From PALSA-505 sp036501145 (GTDB lineage: Bacteria; Actinomycetota; Actinomycetes; Streptosporangiales; Streptosporangiaceae), in assembly GCA_036501145.1 (NCBI GenBank), contig DASYAV010000052.1:74503-138502 (forward strand): a stretch of 64,000 nucleotides of DNA, in the 5' to 3' direction. Both the position numbers and the translations under genes were made by a program. Below are positions 51,931-59,893 of the stretch, in pieces (position 1 is the stretch's first letter; the number at the start of each line of letters is the position of its first letter). The notes beneath the pieces are model-generated. The model was not told the DNA's origin and ran no database searches. It saw nothing but the letters and a program-made list of their open reading frames with translations.

Positions 51931-52458
51931 CTACGGGCGGATCCTGTACAGCACGCTCCGGCGTAGCGGCCCCTCCGGCTCGGTGGGGTTGTCGAAGTCC
52001 TCGGCGGGGTCACGGGTCATGCCGATCCGGCGCATCACCGCCTGGGAGCGCAGGTTGGTGACGGTCGTCACCGCCAGGATCTCGGGTAGCGCGAGGGTCT
52101 CGAAGCCGAAGGCCAGGCCGGCCAGGGCAGCCTCCGTGGCGTAGCCGTGTCCCCACGCAGAGCGGGCCAGCCGCCAGCCGATCTCAATCCCGGTGAACGG
52201 CATGCCCTCATCCACCCGGTCCAGGCCGGTGAAGCCGATGAACTCACCGGTGCTGTGCACTTCGACGGCCCAGAACCCGAAGCCCCGCTCGTCGAGCTGG
52301 GCCTGGAACTGTGCTGCCGAGGCTGCGCTCTCCTGAGCCGTCAGCAAGTCCCCCAGGTATTCCCGGACCTCGGGATCGGCGTTCATCTCCGCCCACGGCT
52401 CGATGTCGGACTCCCGCCACGAGCGGAGGGCAAGACGGTCGGTACGCAGGTCAGGCAT
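51931..52458 (-). CDS. GNAT acetyltransferase, RimJ/RimL type
   Basis: 175 residues. LRTDRLALRSWRESDIEPWAEM opens the usual acetyltransferase_3 pattern, followed by GEFIGFTGLDRV, IEIGWRLARSAWGHGYATEA (acetyl-CoA loop) and VTNLRSQAVMRRIGM. Acetylates a protein N-terminus or small amine. Monocistronic, convergent with the ABC exporter. Confidence 0.9.
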   Translation of the reverse strand: MPDLRTDRLALRSWRESDIEPWAEMNADPEVREYLGDLLTAQESAASAAQFQAQLDERGFGFWAVEVHSTGEFIGFTGLDRVDEGMPFTGIEIGWRLARSAWGHGYATEAALAGLAFGFETLALPEILAVTTVTNLRSQAVMRRIGMTRDPAEDFDNPTEPEGPLRRSVLYRIRP

Positions 52459-52571
52459 CCGGGCAGGCTAACGTGATCACGGTCGGCGGGTCGACGGAAT
52501 TTGCCAGGGACTGCCGCCCTCAGTTAGCGCGGCCGCCGACCGGAAATCTGATAATCAGATATCATGCTGTG

Positions 52572-52829
52572 ATGAGGACCATGACCGCCACGGAGGCATC
52601 CAGGCACTTCTCCGATCTGCTGGACGCGGTTGAGCGCGGCGAGCGGGTGACCATCCTTCGGGGAAGCCACCCGGTAGCCGAGATCGGCCCGGCTCACCGC
52701 CACACCGGGGCCGACCTGCGCACCGCACTGGAGGGTACTCCGCCGCCCGATGACAGTTTTGCTGCGGAGATCTCGGCGGCCCTGGCCCTGGTGGCATCGG
52801 AGGTGGCCGACCCGTGGGCCGGCGCCTGA
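52572..52829 (+). CDS. Phd/YefM-type antitoxin
   Basis: 85 residues from MRTMTATEASRHFSDLLDAV. Typical Phd/YefM domain (ATEASRHFSDLLDAVERGERV, then TILRGSHPVAEIGP) with a C-terminal acidic tail (PPPDDSFAAEISAAL). It overlaps the following PIN gene by 16 bases. An AT-rich dyad TCTGATAATCAGA-like sequence (52547-52560) just upstream is the likely self-repression site. Confidence 0.88.
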   Translation: MRTMTATEASRHFSDLLDAVERGERVTILRGSHPVAEIGPAHRHTGADLRTALEGTPPPDDSFAAEISAALALVASEVADPWAGA

Positions 52830-53212
52830 TCCTCCACACGAACGTCCTCATCTCCTACGAGCGCGGAACGCTCGACAGGTCGGCCCTGGACGAGGACGAA
52901 CTGGCCGTCGCGTCGGTCACCATCGCCGAATACCGCACCGGAATCGAACTGGCGGATACTCCGGAACGCGCTGCCGAGCGGGCGCGCGCGCTCGCCACGA
53001 TCGCATCCGTCATCGACGTGCTGGACTACACCCCCGTCACTGCGGCGCACCACGCCCGGCTGCTGGCCCATGTCCGCAGATCGGGCAGCCCGCGCGGTGC
53101 CCATGACCTGATCATCGCCGCGCACGCCGCCGAGACCGGCCGTCTCGTGCTGACCCGCGACGCCAAGGCCCGGTTCGGCGGCCTGCCCGGCATCACCGCC
53201 ACCGACGCCTGA
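52814..53212 (+). CDS. PIN-domain protein with altered first catalytic residue
   Basis: 132 residues, GTG start overlapping the antitoxin gene. VapC-like throughout: SVTIAEYRTGIELAD (Glu), SPRGAHDLIIAAHAAETG (Asp), LVLTRDAKARFGGLPG (Asp). The first strand, normally xxDTNVLI, reads LILHTNVLIS: the metal-binding Asp is His (CAC for GAC, one base). This should weaken or abolish RNase activity. Either an inactivated toxin or a protein with changed metal use. Its last 187 bases are overlapped by a gene on the other strand. Confidence 0.88.
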   Translation: MGRRLILHTNVLISYERGTLDRSALDEDELAVASVTIAEYRTGIELADTPERAAERARALATIASVIDVLDYTPVTAAHHARLLAHVRRSGSPRGAHDLIIAAHAAETGRLVLTRDAKARFGGLPGITATDA

Positions 53213-53883
53213 CGCAGCCTGGCCATCGCCGCCGCGGCCGTCGTTAGTCGCGTCTGGGCGGATAACTGGCCCGCGGCGACGGTGAAGTTGCGGATCGTCT
53301 GCCCGGCTTGCACGGTGACGAACCATGGGGCCTGACGTGGCCCGGTCGGCGTCTCGGTCTCGGACGGGATGCCGCGGGGCACCGGGATCGCATGGTCGCC
53401 CCCGGGCAGCGGGCCGTCGAAAATGACGAGCGAATCGCTCTTCGGATCCGGCGGGATCAGTGCGGTCCGCCACCAGGCGGTCACCTTGACGGCTGCCGGC
53501 CCGGCGAGGGTCAGCCGGATCGAGCGGTCGCCGGGGTCGTAGGCAGGTGCCCGGATGGGGCCCTGGCGGTCCGCCGTGAACGCCTCCTGCACCTGGCTGG
53601 CGATCAGGCCGGGGATGCCGGCCAGTGCGTCGATCACTATGGCTCGCGGGTTGCTGGCGGCGATCTGCTCCCTGAGCTCGGCCTTGCGGTCAGCAGGGAC
53701 CAACCCACCCAGCGAGACCAGGTCAATGCGGCCGACGTCGAACCGGGCGGCGATGTCGCTGGAGAAGTCGGTGGTCCCCTCGGCGGTGTAGCCGAGGTCG
53801 CGCAGGGCCGCGACGCATTCATCGAGAATGCGCTGGCTCGCGCCGAACAGCAGGACGCTTCGCGGCGAGGTTCCGGTGGTCAT
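53026..53883 (-). CDS. Protein of unknown function, 3' end overlapping the PIN gene
   Basis: 285 residues if read to the first stop. The N-terminal 115 residues look like a Rossmann/receiver-type alpha-beta unit (SVLLFGASQRILDECVAALR, then VSLGGLVPADRKAELR, PRAIVIDALAGI), and the middle like a beta-sandwich with QAPWFVTVQAGQTIRNFTV near 205-225. The last 62 residues are antisense to the PIN gene, Arg/Ala-rich and not protein-like. The natural stop may have been lost when the toxin-antitoxin module settled here. No family recognised. Confidence 0.6.
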   Translation of the reverse strand: MTTGTSPRSVLLFGASQRILDECVAALRDLGYTAEGTTDFSSDIAARFDVGRIDLVSLGGLVPADRKAELREQIAASNPRAIVIDALAGIPGLIASQVQEAFTADRQGPIRAPAYDPGDRSIRLTLAGPAAVKVTAWWRTALIPPDPKSDSLVIFDGPLPGGDHAIPVPRGIPSETETPTGPRQAPWFVTVQAGQTIRNFTVAAGQLSAQTRLTTAAAAMARLRQASVAVMPGRPPNRALASRVSTRRPVSAACAAMIRSWAPRGLPDLRTWASSRAWCAAVTGV

Positions 53884-53969
53884 GTGAGCTCCCTGGCGAT
53901 GTCAGAATCCCGATGGCTCTCCTGTCCAGCAACGACGGGACAGCCACGGGAAAAGTGACAAACAGCTGC

Positions 53970-54848
53970 TCAGGGTTCCAGGGACGGGCGCGCGAAGGTG
54001 TGCAGATGGCAGATCCGGCCCGCCCGGTCATCAAGCCGTACCACCGCCACGACCTCGTCACCGCGGCGGACGGCCACCGCCGCCCGTCCCTCCAGGTCGA
54101 AGGGCTGGAGGGACACGCCGGCCTTGGGGCCGAAGTATTGCATGGCCCGCTCGGCGACCGCCTGGGCCCCGCGCACGCCAGGCATGGGGCCGAGGCCAAT
54201 CACCGTCGGGAACCCGGCCACCTCGGGGTCCAGCAGGCCGATCAGCCCGTGCACGTCACCGCCCTCACAGACCGCGATGAATCGTTCCGCCAGCCCAGCT
54301 GCCGTGGCGTTCGCGGACCATGCCCCCGCGAGTTCGGCACGGGACGAGCCGGTGCCGACCGACTGGCGGGCGCGGCGGGCCAGTTGCCGGCAGGCCGCCG
54401 GGGTGTGCCCGGTCAGTCCGGCCACCGCGTCGAAGGGGAAGCCGAAGACGTCGTGCAGGATGAACGAGGTCCGCTCGGCGGGGGAGAGCCGGTCGATCAC
54501 GACCGTAAGGGCCTGGCGCACCTCGTCGTGGAGCATGGCGCGTTCCGCCGGGTCCGGAATGCCCCCGGGCGGCCCGGGCGGTTCGGGCGGTTCGGCGGCG
54601 GCGGTTGCCCGCCGGTTATCCGACAGGCCGAGCCGGTCGAGGCAAAGCCGGCGGGTGACCACCACCAGCCATCCCCGGATGTCCTCGATCGTGTCGGGCG
54701 AAGCCGCCGCCAGCCGGGCGAACGCCTCCTGCACCACGTCCTCGGCACCGTCCTGCCGCTTCAGCATTCCCGCGGCGACCGCCAGGAGGTAGGGCCGGTG
54801 AGCAGCCCACGCGGCCTGAACCTGGACATCCTGCGGTGACGGCGGCAC
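53970..54848 (-). CDS. ECF sigma factor with SnoaL-like C-terminal domain (ECF41/SigJ type)
   Basis: About 292 residues from the GTG at 54848 (GGAGGG 7 bases upstream). Region 2 at about 10-75 (AWAAHRPYLLAVAAGMLK, GAEDVVQEAFARLAAA, IRGWLVVVTRRLCLDRL) and region 4 at about 105-160 (LSPAERTSFILHDVFGFPFDAVAGLTG, quoted LSPAERTSFILHDVFGFPF). The last 115 residues are a SnoaL/NTF2-like domain (AERFIAVCEGGDVHGLIGLL, GFPTVIGLGPMPGVRG), which in this group replaces an anti-sigma factor and sets activity. Targets unknown; such factors often control an adjacent oxidoreductase, none of which is seen here. Confidence 0.9.
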   Translation of the reverse strand: MPPSPQDVQVQAAWAAHRPYLLAVAAGMLKRQDGAEDVVQEAFARLAAASPDTIEDIRGWLVVVTRRLCLDRLGLSDNRRATAAAEPPEPPGPPGGIPDPAERAMLHDEVRQALTVVIDRLSPAERTSFILHDVFGFPFDAVAGLTGHTPAACRQLARRARQSVGTGSSRAELAGAWSANATAAGLAERFIAVCEGGDVHGLIGLLDPEVAGFPTVIGLGPMPGVRGAQAVAERAMQYFGPKAGVSLQPFDLEGRAAVAVRRGDEVVAVVRLDDRAGRICHLHTFARPSLEP

Positions 54849-54936
54849 CACGGCTCCCTCCGGCGGCTCATCCCGCCATGCGGATGAGTGGCAATAAAGA
54901 CAGGGTGCCAGGCGCCGGACCTCGGCCGTACGGCGG

Positions 54937-55143
54937 TCAGCAGCCGCGGCCGAAGATGAGCCGCTTGCCATACGGAGAAGGCTGCCCGCAGCGCACGCAG
55001 CACCACGCGGGTGCGCCGCGGAACTCCGTCGCTCGCCGCAGCAGCATGTCCTGGAACGCGTCCGGTTCGGCGGCCCGCGGCGCAGGCGCCTCGTCTAGCG
55101 GCACCGCCGTCTTCCGACCTCGTAGACCCAGCGTCCGCGGACA
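54937..55143 (-). pseudogene. Decayed tandem copy of the proS 3' end
   Basis: On the minus strand this stretch encodes KTAVPLDEAPAPRAAEPDAF, QDMLLRRATEFR, then CVRCGQPSPYGKRLIFGRGC and a stop. The matching part of the intact ProS next door reads KVAVPLGEAPARIAAELDAF, QDMLLRRATEFR ... CVRCDLPSPYGKRLIFGRAY. The copy has lost about 55 residues in the middle and has no start of its own in register. It lies about 100 bases beyond the proS stop, in the same orientation, as expected for a partial tandem duplication followed by decay. Confidence 0.8.
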
Positions 55144-55241
55144 GCCCACGGCGCTGCCTACCTGCCCGTATTCGCCGAAATCAGCGACGTTCTGCTCGCC
55201 CGGCTCGAAGCCGCTCAGTAGCGCCGGACCGGGCGGCTCCC

Positions 55242-56684
55242 TCAGTAGGCGCGGCCGAATATCAGCCGCTTGCCGTACGGCGAAGGCAGGTCGCAGCGCA
55301 CGCAGCGGCCCTCCTCCGGCTTGCCTTCGGTCGGGATGCACCGCGGCGTGGCCGACGTCTCGGCCTTGATCTCGTCCTCGCAGGAGCCCTGGCCGCAGTG
55401 GAACGCCAGCGCCCAGCCGGTCTGCACCGCGGCCACGAACTCGTCCCAGCTGTCCACCACGCGAGTGTGCTCGTCGCGGAATTCGGTGGCCCGCCGCAGC
55501 AGCATGTCCTGGAACGCGTCCAGTTCCGCCGCGATCCGCGCCGGCGCCTCGCCCAGCGGCACCGCCACCTTGCCGGCGTCGCCGAGCCGCAGCGACATCA
55601 GCGCGGTGCCGTTCGCCAGGTCCCGGGGGCCGAGTTCCAGCCGGACCGGCACGCCGCGCATCTCCCAGTCGTTGAACTTGAACCCGGGGGAGAGGTGAGT
55701 GCGCTCGTCCACGTGCACCCGGATGCCCTGACCGCGCAGCCGTTCGGCAAGCTCGCGGGCCGGGGGGAGCACCTGGCCGGCCTGGTCACCGCGGCCGATC
55801 GGCACGATGACGGCCTGGTACGGCGCCAGCAGCGGCGGCAGCACCAGGCCCTTGTCGTCGCCATGCGTCATGATCACCGCGCCGATCATCCGGGTCGTCA
55901 TGCCCCACGACGTGGTGTGGCAGTGCGCCAGCTCGCCGTTCTCGGCCGCGTACTGGATGTTGAACGCCTCGGCGAAGTTCGTCCCCATGTAGTGCGAGGT
56001 GCCGGCCTGCAGCGCGCGGCCGTCGCGCATCATGCCCTCGATGGTGAACGTGCGCCGCGCGCCGGGGAACCGCTCGCCCGCGGTCTTCTCCCCCTCGATC
56101 ACCGGCAGCGCCGCGATGTCCCTGGACACGTGCGCGTACAGGTCGAGCGCGACCATCGTCTCGCGCATCGCGTCCGCCTCGTCGGCGTGCGCGGTGTGCC
56201 CCTCCTGCCAGAGGAACTCGGTGGTCCGCAGGAACATCCGCGGCCGCATCTCCCAGCGCACGATGTTCGACCACTGGTTCAGCAGCATCGGCAGATCCCG
56301 GTGCGAGCTGATCCACTTCGACATCATCTCGCCGATGATCGTCTCCGAGGTCGGCCGCACCACCAGCGGCTCCTCGAGCTCCTTGCCGCCGGCGTGGGTG
56401 ACCACGGCCAGCTCGGGCGCGAAGCCCTCGACGTGCTCTGCCTCGCGCTCCAGGTAGCTCTGCGGGATCAGCAGCGGGAAGTAGGCGTTGACGTGACCGG
56501 TCTCCTTGATCCGCCGGTCCATGTCGGCCTGCAGCAGCTCCCAGATCCGGTAGCCGTACGGCCGGATGACCATCGTGCCCCGGACCGGGCCGCGGTCCAC
56601 CAGCTCAGCCTTGAAGACGAGTTCGTTGTACCAGGCGGAGAAGTCCTCGCTCTGCGGGGTAACTCCGCGTTCATCGCGCGCCAC
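55242..56684 (-). CDS. proS: Prolyl-tRNA synthetase (archaeal/eukaryotic-like type)
   Basis: 480 residues; charges tRNA-Pro with proline. Class II motifs: motif 1 region GYRIWELLQADMDRRIKETG, motif 2 QWSNIVRWEMRPRMFLRTTEFLWQEGHTAH (quoted WSNIVRWEMRP and LRTTEFLWQEGHTAH), and motif 3 WGMTTRMIGAVIM. The anticodon-binding domain (about 290-385) and a C-terminal zinc-binding-like domain with HCGQGSC and RCVRCDLPSPYGKRLIFGRAY complete the short type that lacks the bacterial editing insert. GTG start. The interval 56685-56938 (254 bases) to the divergent gene shows no T-box or other RNA element. Confidence 0.95.
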   Translation of the reverse strand: MARDERGVTPQSEDFSAWYNELVFKAELVDRGPVRGTMVIRPYGYRIWELLQADMDRRIKETGHVNAYFPLLIPQSYLEREAEHVEGFAPELAVVTHAGGKELEEPLVVRPTSETIIGEMMSKWISSHRDLPMLLNQWSNIVRWEMRPRMFLRTTEFLWQEGHTAHADEADAMRETMVALDLYAHVSRDIAALPVIEGEKTAGERFPGARRTFTIEGMMRDGRALQAGTSHYMGTNFAEAFNIQYAAENGELAHCHTTSWGMTTRMIGAVIMTHGDDKGLVLPPLLAPYQAVIVPIGRGDQAGQVLPPARELAERLRGQGIRVHVDERTHLSPGFKFNDWEMRGVPVRLELGPRDLANGTALMSLRLGDAGKVAVPLGEAPARIAAELDAFQDMLLRRATEFRDEHTRVVDSWDEFVAAVQTGWALAFHCGQGSCEDEIKAETSATPRCIPTEGKPEEGRCVRCDLPSPYGKRLIFGRAY

Positions 56685-56938
56685 ACACAGAGGCTACGGC
56701 ATGCGGATACCTGAACCGGATTGGTTTTTGATGAACGGCTTCGCCCTCCACACCGAGCCCAAGGCCGACCGATGCGATGGGCAACGATGGGTCTTGCCGC
56801 TGGCGAGCCAGCCCGGCGCGTAGCCGCGCCAACACGCCAATGCACCTGACCAGGTAGCGGGCCACGTGATCGTTGCCGCATGATGTAGTGATCCCGCGTC
56901 CCCACCGCACCACATAAGCCACAGGAGTGTCCTAGGCG

Positions 56939-59857
56939 ATGACCAGCGGATGGCCCCCGGAGCGCGACGGCCGGCGTCGGCCGGACCCGCCGGCCGGTGG
57001 CTCGCACCGCCGGTCCGCGCTCCGCACCCCGCCGCACGGCATCGACCTGGGCGACGACAACGACGGCTATCCCGGCGAGTCCCGGCCCGGCTACCCGGCC
57101 GCTGACCAGCCCGGATACGACGCAGGCCAGCCCGGATACGCCGACGGCACGCAGCCTGGCTATGCGGTCCCCGGCCAGCCCGGATACCCGAGCGGTGCGC
57201 AGCCTGGCCGCGGCGGCACCGGCCAGCCGGGTTACCCGGGCAGTGCGCCTGGTTACGGCGGGCCGCCGGACGGTGCCCCGGGCGGGCAGCGGAGACGCCA
57301 CGGCGGGAACGGTCAGCCCGGCCAGGGAAACATCGGCCCGGCCGGCCAGCGCCAAGGCGGCCCACCGCGCCCAGCGCCTGGACCCGGGGAGCCGTCCTAC
57401 TACAACCTGGCCTACGGCGCGCACGGCTACGACCCACCCGGTCACGGCACAGCAGACAGCCGCGGCAGCCCGGTCTATGGCGCCCCGGTGGCCGACGTGC
57501 AGGCGCCAGGCAACCGCGGAACGCAGAACGGTCAGCCTGCGTACGGCGGCACGCAGAACGGCCAGGCTGCGTACGGCGCCCCCCAGAATCGCCAGCCTGC
57601 ATACGGCGGCCCCCAGAATGGTCAGCCTGGGTACGGCGGCCCCCAGAATGGGGACGTGGGCGGCCCACGGTCCCGGCCCGGCCGGCCCGGCCCGCAATTC
57701 AGCGATCCCAGCTCCGCCGATGCGGCCCGTCCCGCGCCGGGCCCCACCGGGCCGCGCAACGCTGGCCCGGCCGGGTCACGGCACGCCGGACCGGGAGAGC
57801 CCCGGTACGCCGGGCCGGGGTCGGCCGACCCGCGCTCCGCAGGCCCGGGGCATCGCGGCCCGGGTCGCGGCGGCCCGCAGCCTGACGCCTCCGGAAACGG
57901 CTCGCCGCCGCCCCCCGGCCCGCGACCGGGCCGGGGCAGCGGCCCGCAGGCACCGCCCGCACCGGGCGGCGGTCAGCCGGGACGCCGCCGCCGCTTCCGT
58001 CCCGGCGCCCGCGCCGACGACGCCTTCCCGGAGTGGCCGGACGACGGGGAGAATGCCGACTGGGTGCGCAGCCTGCGCCCGGGCGGCAACGACGCCTTCC
58101 CCGGACGCCGGGAGCCCAGCGAACCCACTCCCCGCCCACGCCCGGCTGCCGACGACAGCAACGCTAACCCGGGCGCCCCGGACGCCGGCCAGGACACAAA
58201 CAGGCCGCGCGGCCCGCGCCCGGATACCGATCGCAACGACGCCTACCTGGGCCGCCGGGACCGTGGCGAGGACGCCCACCGGTCGCGCCGCAAGCGCCCG
58301 GCTACGGACGACAGCGACGTCTACCCAGGTCCTCGGGACGCAGACCAGGACACCCATCGGTCACGCCGTAAGCGCCCGGGTGCGGATCACAGCGATGCTT
58401 TTCCGGGTCCTCGGGACGCAGGCCAGGACGCCTATCCGCCGCGCCGCGGGCGACCGGGTGCCGACAACAGCGATGCTTCCCCGCGTCCCCGTGACGGAGG
58501 CCAGGACGCCCACCGGTCACGCCGCAAGCGTCCGGGTGCCGACGGCAGCGACGCTTACCCAGGTCCTCGGGACGCAGGCCAGGACGCCTATCCGCCGCGC
58601 CGCGGGCGACCGGGTGCCAGCGACAGCGATGCTTCCCCGCGCCCCCCTGATCGTGGCCAGGACACGCGCCGGCGGCACGGCCCGCACCCGGATACCGATG
58701 GCAAGGCCGCCCACCTGGGCCGCCCGGACGGCGGCGGTGACGCCCACCGATCACGCTGGAGCCGCCCGGGCGCCGACCGAGATGAGGTGCTTGCGCCGCG
58801 ACGGGATGCTGGTGCGAATCCGCTTCGCGGGCGCGGCGCCCCCCGGGATGCTGGACCTGGTGACGCCCGCCAGGGTCAGCGGGACCGTGGCAACGACGCC
58901 GCAGCGGCAGCGCCGGATGCCGCCGAGACGGCTGCCTTCCGGATGCCTGCCCCGCGGCAGGCCGGCCCGGCCAGCGCATCGTTCCTGGCGCCGTCCCGCG
59001 ACGCTCATCCGGGGTGGGCAGCGGACGACGTCGCCGAGTCGCGGAGCGCTACCGGCACCGCCACCGTCGCGCTGCCGGCCGTGGCGGATACCGCCGTCGG
59101 CACCGGCCCGCACCGCGGCCCCATGGCCGCCCCGGATCGCGGGCCGCGCCCGGGCAGCCGCCGCGCCCAGGCCCCGGCCAAACCAGGACGCCTGGCCGGC
59201 CGCGGCCAGGTCCTGGACCGGCCCAGCCGCCGCGATCGCCGGCCGGATCTGGACGACGAACCCGCCCGGCGGCGTACCCTGCCGCGGCTCACCCGCAAGA
59301 CCTGGCTGCTGAGCGGCGCGGGCGTGCTCGTGCTGGTCTGCGCCGTTGCCGCCGCGGTGGTCATGCTCGGTCGGGGTGGCCCCAGCGGCCCGCGGCACTC
59401 GCTCACCACCCCGACCCGGCTCGGCGCGTTCAACAGCAGCTCCAAGCTGACCAAGCAGATGAACGTCGGCGCGATCGAGCGGAACATCATCGAGCAGAGC
59501 TCGGGGCAGGCCAGCCACCTGGTGTCGTCGGTCTACGAGGCCGGGTCGCCGGTGGCCGGCGGCACACCCGCGCAGGTCATGCTGTTCATCGGCGGCCAGC
59601 TGGCTGGTGGCACGCCCGCCACGTCGGTGCAGAGCTTCACCGAGCACTTCAAGGGCGCCGAGCGGACCGCCGCGGGCAGTCTCGGCGGCGACGCGGCCTG
59701 TGTCGGCGCGCAGGCCAAGGGCACAGGCGGGCAGACCGTGTGTGCCTGGTTCGACAACAACACGTTCGGTGAACTCGTCTCCCCGAACATGCCGGTCAGC
59801 GCCCTGGCCAGCGAACTACGCGCCATCCGCCCCGACGTGGAGCACGTGGTCAAGTAG
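56939..59857 (+). CDS. 972-residue repeat-rich membrane protein
   Basis: AGGAG lies 8-12 bases before the ATG. The first 790 residues are disordered and repetitive: Gly/Tyr/Pro/Gln repeats (QPGYPSG, QNGQPAYGG; about 35-240) and eight 26-residue units (about 421-628) rich in Arg/Asp/Pro. A basic stretch then a single membrane helix (about 785-812, TWLLSGAGVLVLVCAVAAAV) and a 160-residue external domain (LGAFNSSSKLTKQMNVGAIE, DAACVGAQAKGTGGQTVCAW with two Cys). The huge cytoplasmic tail could phase-separate or bind partners; the layout (long Pro-rich cytoplasmic part, one helix, small outer domain) recalls actinobacterial membrane proteins of unknown function. Family not recognised. Confidence 0.85.
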   Translation: MTSGWPPERDGRRRPDPPAGGSHRRSALRTPPHGIDLGDDNDGYPGESRPGYPAADQPGYDAGQPGYADGTQPGYAVPGQPGYPSGAQPGRGGTGQPGYPGSAPGYGGPPDGAPGGQRRRHGGNGQPGQGNIGPAGQRQGGPPRPAPGPGEPSYYNLAYGAHGYDPPGHGTADSRGSPVYGAPVADVQAPGNRGTQNGQPAYGGTQNGQAAYGAPQNRQPAYGGPQNGQPGYGGPQNGDVGGPRSRPGRPGPQFSDPSSADAARPAPGPTGPRNAGPAGSRHAGPGEPRYAGPGSADPRSAGPGHRGPGRGGPQPDASGNGSPPPPGPRPGRGSGPQAPPAPGGGQPGRRRRFRPGARADDAFPEWPDDGENADWVRSLRPGGNDAFPGRREPSEPTPRPRPAADDSNANPGAPDAGQDTNRPRGPRPDTDRNDAYLGRRDRGEDAHRSRRKRPATDDSDVYPGPRDADQDTHRSRRKRPGADHSDAFPGPRDAGQDAYPPRRGRPGADNSDASPRPRDGGQDAHRSRRKRPGADGSDAYPGPRDAGQDAYPPRRGRPGASDSDASPRPPDRGQDTRRRHGPHPDTDGKAAHLGRPDGGGDAHRSRWSRPGADRDEVLAPRRDAGANPLRGRGAPRDAGPGDARQGQRDRGNDAAAAAPDAAETAAFRMPAPRQAGPASASFLAPSRDAHPGWAADDVAESRSATGTATVALPAVADTAVGTGPHRGPMAAPDRGPRPGSRRAQAPAKPGRLAGRGQVLDRPSRRDRRPDLDDEPARRRTLPRLTRKTWLLSGAGVLVLVCAVAAAVVMLGRGGPSGPRHSLTTPTRLGAFNSSSKLTKQMNVGAIERNIIEQSSGQASHLVSSVYEAGSPVAGGTPAQVMLFIGGQLAGGTPATSVQSFTEHFKGAERTAAGSLGGDAACVGAQAKGTGGQTVCAWFDNNTFGELVSPNMPVSALASELRAIRPDVEHVVK
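58199..58822 (+). repeat. Eight tandem 78-base coding repeats
   Basis: Units begin at 58199, 58277, 58355, 58433, 58511, 58589, 58667 and 58745, each 78 bases (26 codons). A typical unit is HRSRRKRPGADGSDAYPGPR followed by DAGQDA. Types alternate (HRSRRKRPGAD..., YPPRRGRPGAD...), and units 3+4 resemble 5+6 closely at DNA level, showing recent two-unit duplication. In frame within the membrane protein above; not a CRISPR array. Confidence 0.9.
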
Positions 59858-59893
59858 CGCCGCGCGCCCTGCGATCTAACACGAGCGGGCCTG

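Noticed and set aside
56685..56938. T-box or other tRNA-sensing leader before proS
   Set aside because: No specifier loop or T-box consensus could be recognised.
58199..58822. Regular 78-base repeats considered as a CRISPR array
   Set aside because: Period is a multiple of three, there are no unique spacers, and the repeats code in frame within a long protein; no cas genes.
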